A DNA stretch of 64,000 bases from Clostridium sp. 1001275B_160808_H3 (GTDB lineage: Bacteria > Bacillota > Clostridia > Clostridiales > Clostridiaceae): contig NZ_JADNAT010000015.1 of assembly GCF_015550425.1 (NCBI RefSeq), positions 1 through 64,000 on the forward strand, given 5' to 3'. The position numbers were made by a program, and so were the translations under genes. Numbering within the stretch: position 1 is the stretch's first letter; each line of letters starts with the position of its first letter. The notes beneath the pieces were generated by a model. The model made no database searches and was not told the origin of the DNA. It saw nothing but the letters and a program-made list of their open reading frames with translations. Below are positions 45,498 through 56,098 of this stretch, piece after piece.

Positions 45498-46892
45498 TTA
45501 CTGAACATCACAAATTTCTATATTTCTAACATGCTTAGTTGGATTCCATTCCTTATTATTCTTTCTTATTATACCTTCTATTGTAATTGGTATCCATGTT
45601 AATGTATATAATGAATATAATAAGAATCTAAAGAATAAAACAAGCTTCTTTTTACCTAAGAATAATGCTGTCGCTAATAAGAATGCTAAATTATAAACTA
45701 TGTCTATTAATAAAACTGTTGCATAATTTTCCGCCTTTGTAGCAAATATAGGTAATATAAATACGCTTAAAGAATAGAATATAAGCATTACAAAAAGTCC
45801 AGGTGATATCTTTTTATCTAATCTCATAATTAAAGGAGTAATTAAAAATTGCATAATACCAATAACCTTAAAGAAAATATCTCCTGTTAAATAACTAATT
45901 AAAAAGATATTAAGTCCTTCTGGGCTCATGCCTTGAATAAAGCTCAATACTGCTGATATACCAATCATTAAAGTAAAGAAAGGTTGTATAACATATAAAG
46001 CACAATCTAAAACAAACCACTTTCTTTCTTTGATGCCTTTTTTAATAAGTTTAATAAAATATCTAGATGCTACATCTGTAAATCCTTGCATCCATCTTCT
46101 TCTTTGTACCCATGATTGTTTTAATGTTAATGGTTTTTCATCGTAAATTATTGCATCATGAGCCCAACCTACTTTTTCACCATTTAAAACTAATTTACAA
46201 CTAAACTCTAAGTCTTCAGTTAAGCATGTAGCTCCCCAACCAAATTTCTTTAAAATATCTGTGTCTATAGCAAATCCTGTTCCACCAATTTGATTTGATA
46301 ATCCAACATTTGCTCTTGCTAATTGATACATTCTATTTTGTGTCCAAAAAGCTATTGAGTAAGAAGTAGCAATCCATGAATCATTAGGGTTTTTGCTATC
46401 AATATAGCCTTGTACTACTTTATAACCTTCTAACATTTTTGAATTTATTTCTTTACACCAATTTTTTGACACTAAATTATCAGCATCAAATACTGCAACT
46501 GCATCATATTTCTTTTGCATTTTGAATATTTTATCAAACATCCATTCTAATGCATAGCCTTTACCCTTTTGTTCTTTGTTAAATCTTTCGTAAACATAGA
46601 CTCCATATTTTCTTGCTATCTTTGCAGTGTTATCATCACAATTATCTGCAATAACAAAAACATCAAAAAGCTCTCTCGGGTAATCCTGATTCAGCATACT
46701 TTCTATTAACTTTCCAATAACAACTTCCTCATTATGAGCTGCAACGATCATTGCAAACTTTTTTGTAGGTGTATAATTTTTCTTTTCAACTTTTCTTCTT
46801 AATCCAAAAAAAGCTAATATAAAATAATACATCATTATTGCAAAGACACTGATCTGAAATACGCCTGTCACAGTTAAAATAACTTCTTCCAT
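45498..46892 (-). CDS. processive membrane GT2 glycosyltransferase
   Basis: 464 aa from ATG 46892 (an upstream GTG overlaps the AGGAG site). N-terminal membrane helix (about 5-30), GT2 domain with IVAAHNEEVVIGKLI, D-A-D (FDADNLV), TED (CLTEDLEFSCK) and Q-R-R-R-W (VQRRRWMQG), then four or five C-terminal membrane helices. The D,D,D,QxxRW set marks processive synthases such as hyaluronan, poly-GlcNAc or cellulose synthases. No accessory genes are nearby, so the polymer cannot be named. It has no TPR and is unrelated to the flagellar GT set. Confidence 0.88.
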   Translation of the reverse strand: MEEVILTVTGVFQISVFAIMMYYFILAFFGLRRKVEKKNYTPTKKFAMIVAAHNEEVVIGKLIESMLNQDYPRELFDVFVIADNCDDNTAKIARKYGVYVYERFNKEQKGKGYALEWMFDKIFKMQKKYDAVAVFDADNLVSKNWCKEINSKMLEGYKVVQGYIDSKNPNDSWIATSYSIAFWTQNRMYQLARANVGLSNQIGGTGFAIDTDILKKFGWGATCLTEDLEFSCKLVLNGEKVGWAHDAIIYDEKPLTLKQSWVQRRRWMQGFTDVASRYFIKLIKKGIKERKWFVLDCALYVIQPFFTLMIGISAVLSFIQGMSPEGLNIFLISYLTGDIFFKVIGIMQFLITPLIMRLDKKISPGLFVMLIFYSLSVFILPIFATKAENYATVLLIDIVYNLAFLLATALFLGKKKLVLFFRFLLYSLYTLTWIPITIEGIIRKNNKEWNPTKHVRNIEICDVQ

Positions 46893-47198
46893 TACATCCA
46901 CTCCTATAAATAAAGGAAATTTTCCTTGTATTACTATTTTTGAACATTATCTTTGACATCTTTATTAAATATATTCTAATAGAGGTAAAAAATCAAGTAT
47001 AGAAATCTTAAAAATTCATTAATATTATATTAGCCTTATATATACTTCAGTTAATAATCAAAACTAGTAATGCAGTAAATAACTACCGCATTACTATATT
47101 AACGAAATTAAAACAATATAATATTTAATTGTTTTTATAACTTACTAAAATAATAACTCTGCCTATATTTCAATTAGCTATAGTTTTATTAATAGCAA

Positions 47199-47239
47199 AT
47201 CTTTATTTATATATTATTTTATCCTATATAAATAAAGAT
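47199..47239. repeat. perfect 15-bp AT-rich inverted repeat
   Basis: ATCTTTATTTATATA and its exact reverse complement separated by 11 bp. It is not next to any stop codon and has no following T-tract pattern of its own. Confidence 0.45.
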
Positions 47240-47354
47240 ATAATTAATGTACTTATGTAATAATTCCCTAATTTTTTACCCTAAATAAATATATTGCTAT
47301 GATTACCCTTTTATTAATACTTTTTCTTATAAAAATTTATACTACTAAATATAA

Positions 47355-47396
47355 AAGCCACTTAGATATAAGTATTAACTTAAAACTAAGTGACTT
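47355..47396 (-). terminator. terminator of glutamate dehydrogenase
   Basis: Minus-strand AAGTCACTTAG / CTAAGTGGCTT (one G-T pair) with a 20-nt loop, followed by TTATAT. Located about 40 nt after the gene. Confidence 0.65.
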
Positions 47397-47436
47397 CTTA
47401 TTAATAATCTTAAAATAGGGGTTGCTATTTTTGAGA

Positions 47437-48870
<1,434 letters not shown>

Positions 48871-48988
48871 TTACTAATTTAATAATTTTATATATATATT
48901 TATATAATTTCAGAAAATTGAAAACATTTAAAAATCATTATATAAATTTTATTATATTATAAATAAAAAGTAATTTATAAGGATAATA

Positions 48989-49039
48989 AAAAAATAAATT
49001 ATTATAACCTATATTTAAAATTATAATAATTTATTTTTT
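48989..49039 (-). terminator. terminator of the DUF2238-like gene
   Basis: A perfect 19-bp A/T stem (AAAAAATAAATTATTATAA and its reverse complement) with a 13-nt loop, followed by TTTTTTTATTATCC in the minus direction. It follows the stop at 49044 at once. Confidence 0.7.
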
Positions 49040-49043
49040 AAAT

Positions 49044-49673
49044 TTATTTTCTAATCTTTTCCACATCAGCTATTATATATTTTATTACTTTTATATCTTT
49101 ACCCTTACTATACATATATATAGGAATAGATGTTATTATTCCAACAACAGTTCCACAGATTATATCCCACATAGTATCATATAGACTACCATTTTGTGCA
49201 TGAAGTCCAAATAACGAATCTGTTGTAAACTCCCATATTTCCCATGCTCCTGCTGCAGCTGTAGCAAATAATATAACGAATATAGCTGAAGTCAGAGGAT
49301 TTATTTCTTTCCTTGCTTTCTCATTAGTTAAATATAAAAATAAAACATATCCAATTATAGCAATTATAGCACCAGATAATAAATGTAAGAATTTATCATA
49401 ATTAGTTATTGAATAAAAATCCCAAACACTTGCTAAATACATTGACAAGAATATAAAACTTATATTTATATAATATATAATTCTAGATCCCTTAAGAAAG
49501 CTCTTTATATATAATAAATATGCTCCTACTATAGTTATAAATGTAAGTCCTATTCTAAAAAGTTTTTCTCCATCTCTTACCACAAAATCATATATAGCAG
49601 TCATTATTAATAATAAAGTAAAAATAACTGCTAGTATAAATTCATTATTATATTTTTTATTTTTCAATTGCAT
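49044..49673 (-). CDS. DUF2238-like multi-pass membrane protein
   Basis: 209 aa with six predicted membrane helices. YDKFLHLLSGAII, AGAWEIWEFTTDSLFG and SLYDTMWDIICGTVVGII keep the D-K-x-x-H, W-E-x-x-E and D-x-x-x-D pattern of the YjdF/DUF2238 family, whose function is unknown; the conserved acidic and His residues in membrane helices suggest a metal or proton site. The start is uncertain: ATG 49673 is only two bases from AGGAG, while TTG 49667 would be better spaced. Upstream is the rhomboid gene. Confidence 0.72.
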   Translation of the reverse strand: MQLKNKKYNNEFILAVIFTLLLIMTAIYDFVVRDGEKLFRIGLTFITIVGAYLLYIKSFLKGSRIIYYINISFIFLSMYLASVWDFYSITNYDKFLHLLSGAIIAIIGYVLFLYLTNEKARKEINPLTSAIFVILFATAAAGAWEIWEFTTDSLFGLHAQNGSLYDTMWDIICGTVVGIITSIPIYMYSKGKDIKVIKYIIADVEKIRK

Positions 49674-49757
49674 CACTCCTAGAATTTAATACCAATAATT
49701 ATATAACAAATTTTCAAATTTATTTTTACTTTATAAATATTGTTCACTAAATATTAA

Positions 49758-50735
49758 CTAATTAATCTTAAGATTTTTCTTTCTAAATAATATAAGCGAA
49801 ATTAGTGCTCCAATAATTAATCCACCTAAATGTGCAAAATTATCTATATTCGGAATAGTTATACCTATAATAACATTCAACCCTATAGTTTCTAATATGT
49901 TTTTCATATATTGCTTTCCAATTTTATCTTTTTCTTTTAATCCAAATATTAACATTGCTCCTAAAAGTCCAAATATTGCTCCTGACGCACCTACAGATAT
50001 GCTATTAGGTTTAAATAAATAACTAAATATTGATCCACCTAAAGCTGATATAATGTAAATTACTATGTATCTCTTACTTCCATATACCGCTTCAACTTCT
50101 CTTCCTATGATATTAAGTGCACTCATATTAAAGAAAATATGAATTATTCCACCATGTAAAAAAGCAGATGTTAATAATCTATATATTTCTCCGCTATTGA
50201 TTAAAACATTAACTTTAGCACCCATTTGAATTAAGATATAGATATCTATATCAATTAAATTTCGTGATTTAATTACTTCAATTAAATATACTAAAATATT
50301 TAAAATAATAATTGTATATGTAACTTTGTATTCTTTAAAGCTTATCTTTCTTTTACTATCTATATTCACCATATAATCTATAATAGGAATAAATGCTTTA
50401 GAACCATTACTACAATATATTATTTTTCTTTCTTTTAAAGAAAATATTAATTTATTATAATTACTTTCTCCATAATTTATATATTCTCCAGAAGTTAGAA
50501 TTATTAGGTTCACTATAAATGGCTTATTTAAGGATTTTGCTAAATATTCTCTTGCTTCATTAAAATCAACTTCTTCATCTGAATCCTTTACTACTATAAC
50601 GCCAACTATTACTTCATCTAAATCTAATAAGCCTATCCATTTATTTTTTTCATGAAAATTACTATAATAATCTCTCATAAAGAATTTTAATTCCTTTGTT
50701 ATTGAATTAAAAAATACTTTTTCAAACTTATCCAA
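49758..50735 (-). CDS. rhomboid intramembrane serine protease with soluble N-terminus
   Basis: 325 aa, TTG start with AGGGGG upstream. Residues about 1-130 are soluble with no recognised motif; from about 135 there are six or seven membrane helices. The catalytic dyad is Ser in SVGASGAIFG and His in NFAHLGG; the HGGIIHIFFNMSAL and GREVEAVYG loops are also typical. It cleaves transmembrane segments of unknown substrates. Related to B. subtilis YqgP-like rhomboids, but without TPR. It lies between the DUF2238-like gene and pepF. Confidence 0.9.
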   Translation of the reverse strand: MDKFEKVFFNSITKELKFFMRDYYSNFHEKNKWIGLLDLDEVIVGVIVVKDSDEEVDFNEAREYLAKSLNKPFIVNLIILTSGEYINYGESNYNKLIFSLKERKIIYCSNGSKAFIPIIDYMVNIDSKRKISFKEYKVTYTIIILNILVYLIEVIKSRNLIDIDIYILIQMGAKVNVLINSGEIYRLLTSAFLHGGIIHIFFNMSALNIIGREVEAVYGSKRYIVIYIISALGGSIFSYLFKPNSISVGASGAIFGLLGAMLIFGLKEKDKIGKQYMKNILETIGLNVIIGITIPNIDNFAHLGGLIIGALISLILFRKKNLKIN

Positions 50736-50761
50736 CTATATCCCCCTATCATTTAAATAAT

Positions 50762-50798
50762 AATAAGCAATTAGTAAACTATTTACTAATTGCTTATT
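50762..50798. terminator. terminator of pepF
   Basis: AATAAGCAATTAGTAAA / TTTACTAATTGCTTATT, a perfect 17-bp stem with a 3-nt loop followed by an ATTATT run in the minus direction. It lies between pepF and the rhomboid gene. Confidence 0.75.
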
Positions 50799-50811
50799 AA
50801 ATATTAATAAT

Positions 50812-52614
50812 TTAATTAATTTCTTTTTCTAGCATATCTAAAAGTTCATTAAATCTTTCAATAGTTGCTTCTAAAGGTTTAGATGTAGTCATATCGACTC
50901 CAGCTTTCTTTAAAATTTCTATTGGATAGTTACTACCACCACTCTTTAAAAATTCAATATATTTAGGAACTGCATCTTCTTTTCCTTCCAATATTGATTT
51001 TGCAAAAGCTGATGCAGCAGCATATCCAGTTGCATATTGATAAACATAGAAATCAGAATAAAAATGTGGTATTCTTGCCCACTCAATATTAATTTCTTCA
51101 TCAACTATCATATCTGCTCCAAAATATTTAACATTTAACTCATGCCATGCTTTATTATAATCTTCAGCTGTTAAAGGTATTCCTTTTTCTAAGCTTTCAT
51201 GAGTATATAATTCAAACTCTGCAAACATAAGCTGTCTAAACACTGTTGTTCTTATTTGTTCTAATTCTTGATTTATTAAATATAACTTTTTCTTCTTATC
51301 AGTTTCTTTATTTATTAAATGATGTATTAGAAGTGCTTCATTAGTAGTTGATGCTACTTCTGCACAAAATAGCGTATATCCTGCGTAAATATATGGTTGC
51401 TCTTTTCTTGAATAATAAGAGTGAATAGAATGCCCCATTTCATGAGCTAAAGTAGATACATCATGTAACTCATAATTATAGTTTAATAAAACATATGGCA
51501 TTGTTTTATATCCACCCCAAGAATAAGCTCCTCCTCTTTTACCTTTGTTTTGATATATATCTATCCAGCCTTCTTCAACTCCGCCTTTAAAGATATTTAA
51601 ATATTCATCTCCTAATGGTTTTAATCCTTCTAAAACCATATCTACAGCATTGTTAAATTCTATATGCTCTTTTGGTATTTCAATAACTGGAACATATAAA
51701 TCATACATATGCATTTCATTCAATCCTAGTAGTTGTTTCTTTAATGCTACATATCTATGAAGAGATTTTAAATTTTCGTCTATAGTTTTCAAAGAATTCT
51801 TATAGACTTCTAGCGGTATATCATTTGGCTTTAATGAAGCTTCTAGTGCAGAGTTATATTTTCTAACTTTTGCACTAAAGTTAAAGTTCTTTATTGAACT
51901 TGTTAATGTAGTTGCAAAAGTGTTTTCTAAATCTTTATATGACTTAAATAAAGTTTTAAATGCTTCTTCTCTTACTTTTCTATCCTTACTTTTTATAAAC
52001 CCTGAATAATTTCCTTCAGTTAATTCTACTTTTTCACCATCTTCATCAACTATTTTTCCAAATTTCATATCTGCATTTGTAAGCATATTGTGAATTGAAT
52101 CTGGAGCATCTAAACAATCTGAAACTTGTGCTAATAATTCTTCCTGCTCTTTATTTAATATATGAGGTTTTTCTTTTAATATATCTTCAAACATAAATGA
52201 ATACATCTTTAGCTTTTCATTGCTATTTATAATATTTCTTATAAAATTATCTTCTAAGGACAATATTTCTGGTACAAAATAAGCTGTATATGATGCAAAT
52301 TCTGCCATATAAGAATCTACTTTATTCATCATAGCTTGATATTTAGGGTTAGATGTATCTTCATCACATTTTAAATGAGCATATACATATACGATTTCAG
52401 CCTTTATGCCTAAATCTACATATTTGTTTAAGTAAGCTAGAATGTTTTCTTCATTATTTAATTTTCCTTCAAAATCCTTAAGTGATGGTGCCTCTTTTTT
52501 TAAATCTTCAAAAGTTTTTTCCCACTCTTCATCAGTTGAAAATATTTTATTTACCTTCCACTTATATTTATCTTCGATTTCTTCTCTTTTTTTCAATACC
52601 TTTGATTCACTCAT
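50812..52614 (-). CDS. pepF: oligoendopeptidase F (M3 zinc metallopeptidase)
   Basis: 600 aa, normal PepF length. Zinc site LAHEMGHSIHSY with the third ligand Glu in AEVASTTNEALL; the helical N-terminal half (about 1-190) is typical. Cytosolic, degrading peptides of roughly 7-17 residues. The ATG has no ribosome site directly before it; AAGGGAGGG lies about 23 nt upstream, separated by a small hairpin (52622-52637). The neighbouring upstream gene of unknown function ends within this leader. Confidence 0.95.
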   Translation of the reverse strand: MSESKVLKKREEIEDKYKWKVNKIFSTDEEWEKTFEDLKKEAPSLKDFEGKLNNEENILAYLNKYVDLGIKAEIVYVYAHLKCDEDTSNPKYQAMMNKVDSYMAEFASYTAYFVPEILSLEDNFIRNIINSNEKLKMYSFMFEDILKEKPHILNKEQEELLAQVSDCLDAPDSIHNMLTNADMKFGKIVDEDGEKVELTEGNYSGFIKSKDRKVREEAFKTLFKSYKDLENTFATTLTSSIKNFNFSAKVRKYNSALEASLKPNDIPLEVYKNSLKTIDENLKSLHRYVALKKQLLGLNEMHMYDLYVPVIEIPKEHIEFNNAVDMVLEGLKPLGDEYLNIFKGGVEEGWIDIYQNKGKRGGAYSWGGYKTMPYVLLNYNYELHDVSTLAHEMGHSIHSYYSRKEQPYIYAGYTLFCAEVASTTNEALLIHHLINKETDKKKKLYLINQELEQIRTTVFRQLMFAEFELYTHESLEKGIPLTAEDYNKAWHELNVKYFGADMIVDEEINIEWARIPHFYSDFYVYQYATGYAAASAFAKSILEGKEDAVPKYIEFLKSGGSNYPIEILKKAGVDMTTSKPLEATIERFNELLDMLEKEIN

Positions 52615-52621
52615 AATTTTT

Positions 52622-52645
52622 GCCTAAATTTTTAGGCCCTCCCTT
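52622..52645 (-). promoter_or_regulatory. remote Shine-Dalgarno separated from the pepF start by a hairpin
   Basis: Minus strand: AAGGGAGGG (52637-52645), then GCCTAA-aaat-TTAGGC (52622-52637), then seven bases and ATG. Folding of the stem would place the SD about seven bases from the start in space. Confidence 0.45.
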
Positions 52646-53044
52646 CTAATTATATTCTTCTTCTTTTCCTACAATATCCTTAAAAGCATTTTCCATAGAG
52701 TCTTCAATTAATTCTACACATCTTGTTATTCTTTCCTTCATAACCTCATAATCATCTACATATTTAAATTTTATTAAAAATGTAGGATTATATTCATCTA
52801 ACATATCCTCAATTTCAAACTCTTCTTTTATAAAGGCATCATAATTAAAAACATCGTATATTGCTGAGTATTCCCATTCTTCAACATCTTTATTTGTATC
52901 AAAATATAAATTTACAACATCATTAACAACAAAAAGTTTCTTTACATATAAAGCTCCCTCTGAAACTTGAAAACTTCCAAGCTCCTTAGTTATAAATCCC
53001 GTATCCTTATCCTTTTCCATTAATACTAAACTTGAAAAATCCAT
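52646..53044 (-). CDS. uncharacterised acidic cytosolic protein
   Basis: 132 aa, acidic, no signal peptide or membrane segment. Begins MDFSSLVLMEKDKDTGFITK; repeated aromatic and acidic positions (NLYFDTNKDVEEWEYSAIYDVFN). It resembles small conserved clostridial proteins of unknown function (possibly the DUF6762 group), but no function can be assigned. AGGAGG precedes ATG. It overlaps the leader of pepF and is probably in the same transcript. Confidence 0.75.
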   Translation of the reverse strand: MDFSSLVLMEKDKDTGFITKELGSFQVSEGALYVKKLFVVNDVVNLYFDTNKDVEEWEYSAIYDVFNYDAFIKEEFEIEDMLDEYNPTFLIKFKYVDDYEVMKERITRCVELIEDSMENAFKDIVGKEEEYN

Positions 53045-53129
53045 GTATATTCCTCCAACATCTTTACTTTAGTTTTAATAACTTACCTATATTATATGTT
53101 TTATTTATAATATAAATCAACAGAATTAA

Positions 53130-53182
53130 ATAGTTAAGAGTTAATTGTTAAGAATGAATAGTTAAAGAGTTAATGTGTCTAT
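53130..53182. repeat. imperfect direct repeats
   Basis: Two copies of AGTTAA(A)GAGTTAAT separated by GTTAAGAATGAAT in the divergent gap between the pepF-side gene and the zinc ABC operon. They resemble the AT-rich termini of the small palindromic elements but lack the core; this may be a decayed copy. Confidence 0.3.
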
Positions 53183-53227
53183 AATATAAATAATCAAACA
53201 AATATATTAATATCTCTAAAGTAATTG

Positions 53228-53257
53228 TTGCAAACTATTTGCATTTTCATATATAAT
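53228..53257 (+). promoter_or_regulatory. zinc ABC operon promoter with TGCAAA-N3-TTTGCA operator-like dyad
   Basis: TTGCAA (53228-53233), 18-nt spacer, TATAAT (53252-53257). The perfect inverted repeat TGCAAACTATTTGCA (53229-53243) overlaps the -35. A Fur/Zur-family gene at 54882 is next to the transporter, so this dyad is a candidate binding site, although it does not match the Bacillus Zur box. Confidence 0.5.
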
Positions 53258-53289
53258 AAGTCTAGACTATTTAGGAGATGATTTTTTTA

Positions 53290-53961
53290 ATGATTAATAT
53301 AAAAGATTTATGTTTTTCATATTCCAATAAACCACCATATTTACTTAAAGATATAAATTTAAATATACCTGAAGGTATATATTTATCTATAGTTGGCGAA
53401 AATGGAAGTTGTAAAACAACACTAATAAAACTAATTTTAGGTTTATTAAAACCAACCTCTGGTACAATTGAAGTTCAATCTAATTCTATTGGATATGTTC
53501 CTCAAAGATTAGATTCTTTTAATTCTCAATTTCCTATTACAGTGAAAGAAGTTTTATCTTGTCATAAAAAAAGTTTAAAAAATAATAATATAAATATTTC
53601 TTCTATTCTTGAAACTGTTAATATGAAAGATTACAAAACTAGACTTTTGGGAATGCTATCAGGTGGACAACAGCAAAGGGTTCTTATTGCTAGAGCCTTA
53701 ATGGGAAATCCAGATATAATTATTCTCGATGAACCTTCTACTGGCGTTGATGAATCAAATCAAATTGAAATATACAGTATTTTAAAGAAACTAAATCAAG
53801 TAGATAAAAAGACTATTATATCAATCGAACATAATATAGATATTGCTTTAAATAATTCAACTCATATACTTAAAGTAGATAATGGAAATATTACATTATT
53901 TACAGTTGATGAATATAAGAATTTTAGAAATAATAATTTTAAGTTAAATGATGCTATTTAA
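53290..53961 (+). CDS. znuC: zinc/manganese-type ABC transporter ATPase
   Basis: 223 aa from ATG 53290 (ATG 53278 directly abuts AGGAG, so is unlikely). Walker A GENGSCKTT (a Cys replaces the usual Gly/Ser between the motif glycines and Lys), signature LSGGQQQRVLIARAL, Walker B IIILDEPSTGVD, and H-loop SIEHN. Drives metal import with the permease 26 nt downstream. ZnuC/AdcC/MntB-like; zinc is favoured by the adjacent Zur-like regulator. No substrate-binding protein gene is nearby. Confidence 0.88.
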   Translation: MINIKDLCFSYSNKPPYLLKDINLNIPEGIYLSIVGENGSCKTTLIKLILGLLKPTSGTIEVQSNSIGYVPQRLDSFNSQFPITVKEVLSCHKKSLKNNNINISSILETVNMKDYKTRLLGMLSGGQQQRVLIARALMGNPDIIILDEPSTGVDESNQIEIYSILKKLNQVDKKTIISIEHNIDIALNNSTHILKVDNGNITLFTVDEYKNFRNNNFKLNDAI

Positions 53962-53987
53962 GTTTATGATTAAGAAAGGTAGATTAT

Positions 53988-54785
53988 ATGCTTCAATTAG
54001 ATTTTATGCAAAACGCCTTTATGGCTGGCTTTATAATATCAATACTATGTCCTTTCATAGGACTTTTTTTAGTGCTTAGACGCTACTCCATGATTGGTGA
54101 TACATTATCACATTCCTCTTTTGCTGGAGTTGCTATAGGATTAGTTATAGGGGTTAATCCACTTATAACAGCATTTTTATTTACAACTCTTTGCGCAATA
54201 ATTATTGAATTATTAAGAGAATATTATAAAAAATATGCTGAACTTGTTATGTCACTAGTTTTAACCTTTAGCTTAGGTATAGCAATAATACTTATAAGTA
54301 GTGGAAAAGCTTCAGCTAAAGTTAATTCTTTTTTATTTGGTAGTATTCTTACTGTTTCTACGCAAGATATATTTATGATATTAATTGTAGGAATAGTTTG
54401 CTTGACAGCACTTATATTTTTATATAATAAACTTATTTATATTACCTTTGATGAAGAAGGTGCCAAAACAGCGGGAATAAAAGTAAAATTAATTAACTAT
54501 ATTTTCACTATATTAGTTGGTGCAACTATTTCTATGTCTATAAGAATAATGGGAATACTTGTGATTTCATCTATAATGGTTGTTCCTGTTGCAACTGCAA
54601 TGCAATTAAAAAAAGGCTTTAAAACAACTTTATTATATTCAATATTCTTTGGAATGTTTGATATTATGGTAGGACTATTCTTATCATACTATGTAAATAG
54701 TGCTCCTGGAGGTACTATTGCACTTACTTCAGTATTTACTTTAATTATAGTAATAATACTAGATAAATTTTTAAATTTTAAATAA
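53988..54785 (+). CDS. znuB: ABC-3 family metal permease
   Basis: 265-aa integral membrane protein with about eight helices. The ABC-3 signature (RRYSMIGDTLSHSSFAGVAIG near residues 30-50, followed by ITFDEEGAKTAGIK and the MVVPVATAMQL block) matches ZnuB/AdcB/MntC. It follows the ATPase gene; AAAGG precedes ATG. A bidirectional terminator follows and then the convergent Fur-family gene. Confidence 0.9.
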   Translation: MLQLDFMQNAFMAGFIISILCPFIGLFLVLRRYSMIGDTLSHSSFAGVAIGLVIGVNPLITAFLFTTLCAIIIELLREYYKKYAELVMSLVLTFSLGIAIILISSGKASAKVNSFLFGSILTVSTQDIFMILIVGIVCLTALIFLYNKLIYITFDEEGAKTAGIKVKLINYIFTILVGATISMSIRIMGILVISSIMVVPVATAMQLKKGFKTTLLYSIFFGMFDIMVGLFLSYYVNSAPGGTIALTSVFTLIIVIILDKFLNFK

Positions 54786-54791
54786 TATTAA

Positions 54792-54839
54792 AAATTATAA
54801 ATGGGATATTTTCATAAGAAAATATCCCATTTATAATTT
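54792..54839. terminator. bidirectional terminator between permease and Zur-like gene
   Basis: Perfect 22-bp stem (AAATTATAAATGGGATATTTTC and its reverse complement, read in two parts) with an ATAA loop, between convergent genes. The A/T run on the outer stem gives T-tracts for both strands. Confidence 0.8.
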
Positions 54840-54881
54840 AGAAGAGTGCGACATCCTTTTATATTTATTATATTACAAATC

Positions 54882-55292
54882 TTACTTATTATTCTTGCAT
54901 TGATCACAAATACCATTAAGCTCCAACTTATGTTCAGTTAAGCTAAATCCAACTTTAGCCTTTATAGCTTCTTCTATTTCTTCCATCGGACAAGGTATTT
55001 CAACACACTTATGGCAAACATCACACTTTAAAGTATGCTTATGACTTTCTTTTTTTAGTATATATATTGCAGGTCCATCTATATTTATTTTCTTAATTAT
55101 ATCTTTTTCTTCAAGTAACTCTAGTGTTCTATATATAGTGCTAAGATTTAAGTTTTCATTTTGCTTTTTACATTCACAATATATATTTTCTGCTGATAGC
55201 CCTTTATCTGAAGACTCTATTATATTTAAAATTGAAATTCTTCCTGCTGTTACTCTCATTCCATTTTCTTTTAAATAATTTTCCCAGCTCAT
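54882..55292 (-). CDS. zur: Fur-family metal-responsive repressor, Zur-like
   Basis: 136 aa. The N-terminal winged helix (GMRVTAGRISILNIIESSDKGLSAENIY, TIYRTLELLEEKDII) and C-terminal dimerisation domain with HKHTLKCDVCHKC and CDQC (two CxxC zinc clusters) are typical of Fur/Zur/PerR. Zur is favoured because the convergent operon encodes a zinc-type ABC transporter; Fur and PerR cannot be excluded by sequence alone. AGGAG-like site before ATG. Confidence 0.8.
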   Translation of the reverse strand: MSWENYLKENGMRVTAGRISILNIIESSDKGLSAENIYCECKKQNENLNLSTIYRTLELLEEKDIIKKINIDGPAIYILKKESHKHTLKCDVCHKCVEIPCPMEEIEEAIKAKVGFSLTEHKLELNGICDQCKNNK

Positions 55293-55354
55293 TTTATTCT
55301 CCTAACGTTCTAATCTTTATATAATTATAACACTAATATTCCACATATTAAATA

Positions 55355-55909
55355 TTAAAAAAATATCATTTTAATTCCCAGTATTAATAATATTACTCCA
55401 CCTAATAAATCAGCATACTTACATATAAAATCAACTCGCCTAGCATATCTACACATAAAAAAACCAATTGTACATATAAGTAATGTTATTAATCCTACCA
55501 AAATAGCATCAACAAATAATAATATTTCATTTACTTCATGAAATGCCGTAAATCCAACTACTAAAGCATCAATACTTACTGACATACCTAAAATCATATA
55601 CATTGATTTTCTTATTAAAACCGACTCATCATTATCATTCTTTTTAAACGCTTCTAGTATCATTATAAATCCTATTAAGGCTATTATAACTCCACCTATT
55701 ACGTTAGGTATAGCAACTATATATGTATCAAAAAACTTTCCCCCTATTCCGCCTAAAAATATAAATAAAAACTGAAAGAAAGCAAATGATACTATAAACC
55801 CTATTTTATTTCTTCTTTTTAATATAGGATTTATCCCTAAACTTATACTAAGTCCAAGTGCATCCATAGCCATAGCCACACCTATTAAAATTACTTCTTT
55901 TAATCCCAT
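55355..55909 (-). CDS. MntP/YtaF-type membrane transporter
   Basis: 184 aa, six membrane helices with an internal repeat: AMAMDALGLSISLG in helix 1 and MSVSIDALVVGFTAF in helix 4, the paired Asp signature of the DUF204 family. MntP members export manganese; sporulation YtaF members are of unknown function. Either is possible. GGAGGAG precedes ATG. It stands between the Zur-like gene and the divergent phosphofructokinase. Confidence 0.85.
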   Translation of the reverse strand: MGLKEVILIGVAMAMDALGLSISLGINPILKRRNKIGFIVSFAFFQFLFIFLGGIGGKFFDTYIVAIPNVIGGVIIALIGFIMILEAFKKNDNDESVLIRKSMYMILGMSVSIDALVVGFTAFHEVNEILLFVDAILVGLITLLICTIGFFMCRYARRVDFICKYADLLGGVILLILGIKMIFF

Positions 55910-56098
55910 CTTCTAGAAACTCCTCCAAATTATATAATTCTATTCTATATATAATTATAAAGTATAGTATTTATGTATTATTTTTTTTAAATAAGTACTT
56001 TTAATAAGACAAATTTTATTGTATATTATTAAATAGAGTATATAATATTTGAAAAAGTATATCATATTTTGTAGTTTTATATAAAGGAGAGTAACTTA

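Larger units (their letters stand above)
46893..47436. other. 544-bp non-coding region
   Basis: No gene found. Going rightward it contains a 9-bp hairpin TAGTAATGC / GCATTACTA (about 47068-47095), an AT-rich perfect 15-bp inverted repeat (47199-47239) and the terminator of the glutamate dehydrogenase gene (47355-47396). It must also hold the promoter of the membrane glycosyltransferase, not resolved. Confidence 0.5.
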
